The position numbers were made by a program, and so were the translations under genes. A stretch of 64,000 bases of DNA from positions 1,125,501 to 1,189,500 of the forward strand of contig SDUX01000006.1 in NCBI GenBank assembly GCA_008729055.1. Direction: 5' to 3'. Origin of the DNA: Pyropia haitanensis. Its lineage: Eukaryota; Rhodophyta; Bangiophyceae; Bangiales; Bangiaceae. Under the pieces are notes generated by a model. That model worked only from the letters and a program-made list of their open reading frames with translations. It did not search any database and had not been told where the DNA came from. Below, in pieces: positions 63,737 through 64,000 of this stretch (positions within the stretch are counted from its first letter, which is position 1; every line of letters starts with the position of its first letter).

Positions 63737-64000
63737 GGTGCCCAGCGCCGTGCATGACGCTGCGCGTGTCGGGGGGGGGGGGGCGCGGCGGGCGCCGCCC
63801 GAGCCGACCCGCCGGCCGGCCGCCCCCTACTTTTGGCCCGCCCCGCCGCCGGCACGACGCACGTGCACCCGTGCCGGCCAGCCACCGCCGTGACTCCCAC
63901 GCCGACGCCGTCAGAGTACCCGCGGCGCTTGGCGGCGCCTCCCGTTCCCGTTCTGTTTTGGTCACGCGGTTGCGCGCGGCCCCACCACCGTCCCCTGTCT

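Noticed and set aside
63039..63965. Minus-strand open frame at the window edge
   Set aside because: Arg/Pro/Gln-rich low complexity, no domain, competes with plus-strand frames of equal quality.
1..64000. CRISPR arrays, operons, Shine-Dalgarno sites
   Set aside because: No spaced direct repeats of CRISPR type; spliceosomal introns and the gene set show a eukaryotic nuclear genome, so bacterial signals were not sought further.

Overview
The window is nuclear DNA of a very GC-rich eukaryote. Coding stretches are compact, mostly without introns, and biased to G or C at third codon positions. The few introns are short (about 200-300 nt), with donors of the GTACG/GTATG type. The gene set combines a secreted vanadium-haloperoxidase-type enzyme, a plastid-type isopropylmalate isomerase with a transit-peptide-like leader, a plant/algal topoisomerase VI A subunit and a type II PI4K-gamma-like kinase. 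Together with low intron density and about 70% GC this fits a bangiophyte red alga (Porphyra/Pyropia type). The assignment is inference; no marker sequence was compared.

Layout: 1-3.3 kb is gene-poor and lower in GC, with two MITE-like inverted-repeat elements. 3.5-10.6 kb holds a haloperoxidase (+), a GT92-like glycosyltransferase (-) and ribosomal protein eS1 (-, one intron after the ATG). 11.0-11.8 kb is a degraded element with a Harbinger-like transposase fragment. 12.2-20.1 kb holds a protein with repeated HTH-like modules (+), an EHD membrane-remodelling ATPase (-), an unusual tRNA-Asp and a PI4K-gamma-like kinase (-). 21-27.6 kb holds a small hypothetical (-), an alpha/beta-hydrolase lipase (+) and two hypotheticals (-). 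27.8-31.2 kb is gene-poor. 31.3-36.1 kb is a G-patch protein running into a HAD/enolase-phosphatase-like region (+). 37.4-39.7 kb is PRMT1 (+). 40.9-53.3 kb holds a hypothetical (-), a mitochondrial carrier (+), isopropylmalate isomerase large subunit (-, one intron), a SAM methyltransferase (+) and a 701-residue membrane protein (+). 54.1-64 kb holds an AlkB-like dioxygenase (-), topoisomerase VI A/SPO11-3 (+, one intron), a polytopic membrane protein (-) and a doubtful partial ORF.

The genes are unrelated housekeeping and lineage-specific genes, not a pathway cluster. Two features stand out. In at least eight genes the reading frame changes exactly at G or C mononucleotide runs of about 7-15 nt, always in low-complexity linkers, while genes without such runs (eS1, EHD, PI4K, isopropylmalate isomerase) read cleanly. 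And one tRNA-Asp gene carries 11 extra bases in its T loop, which may be an ectopic intron.
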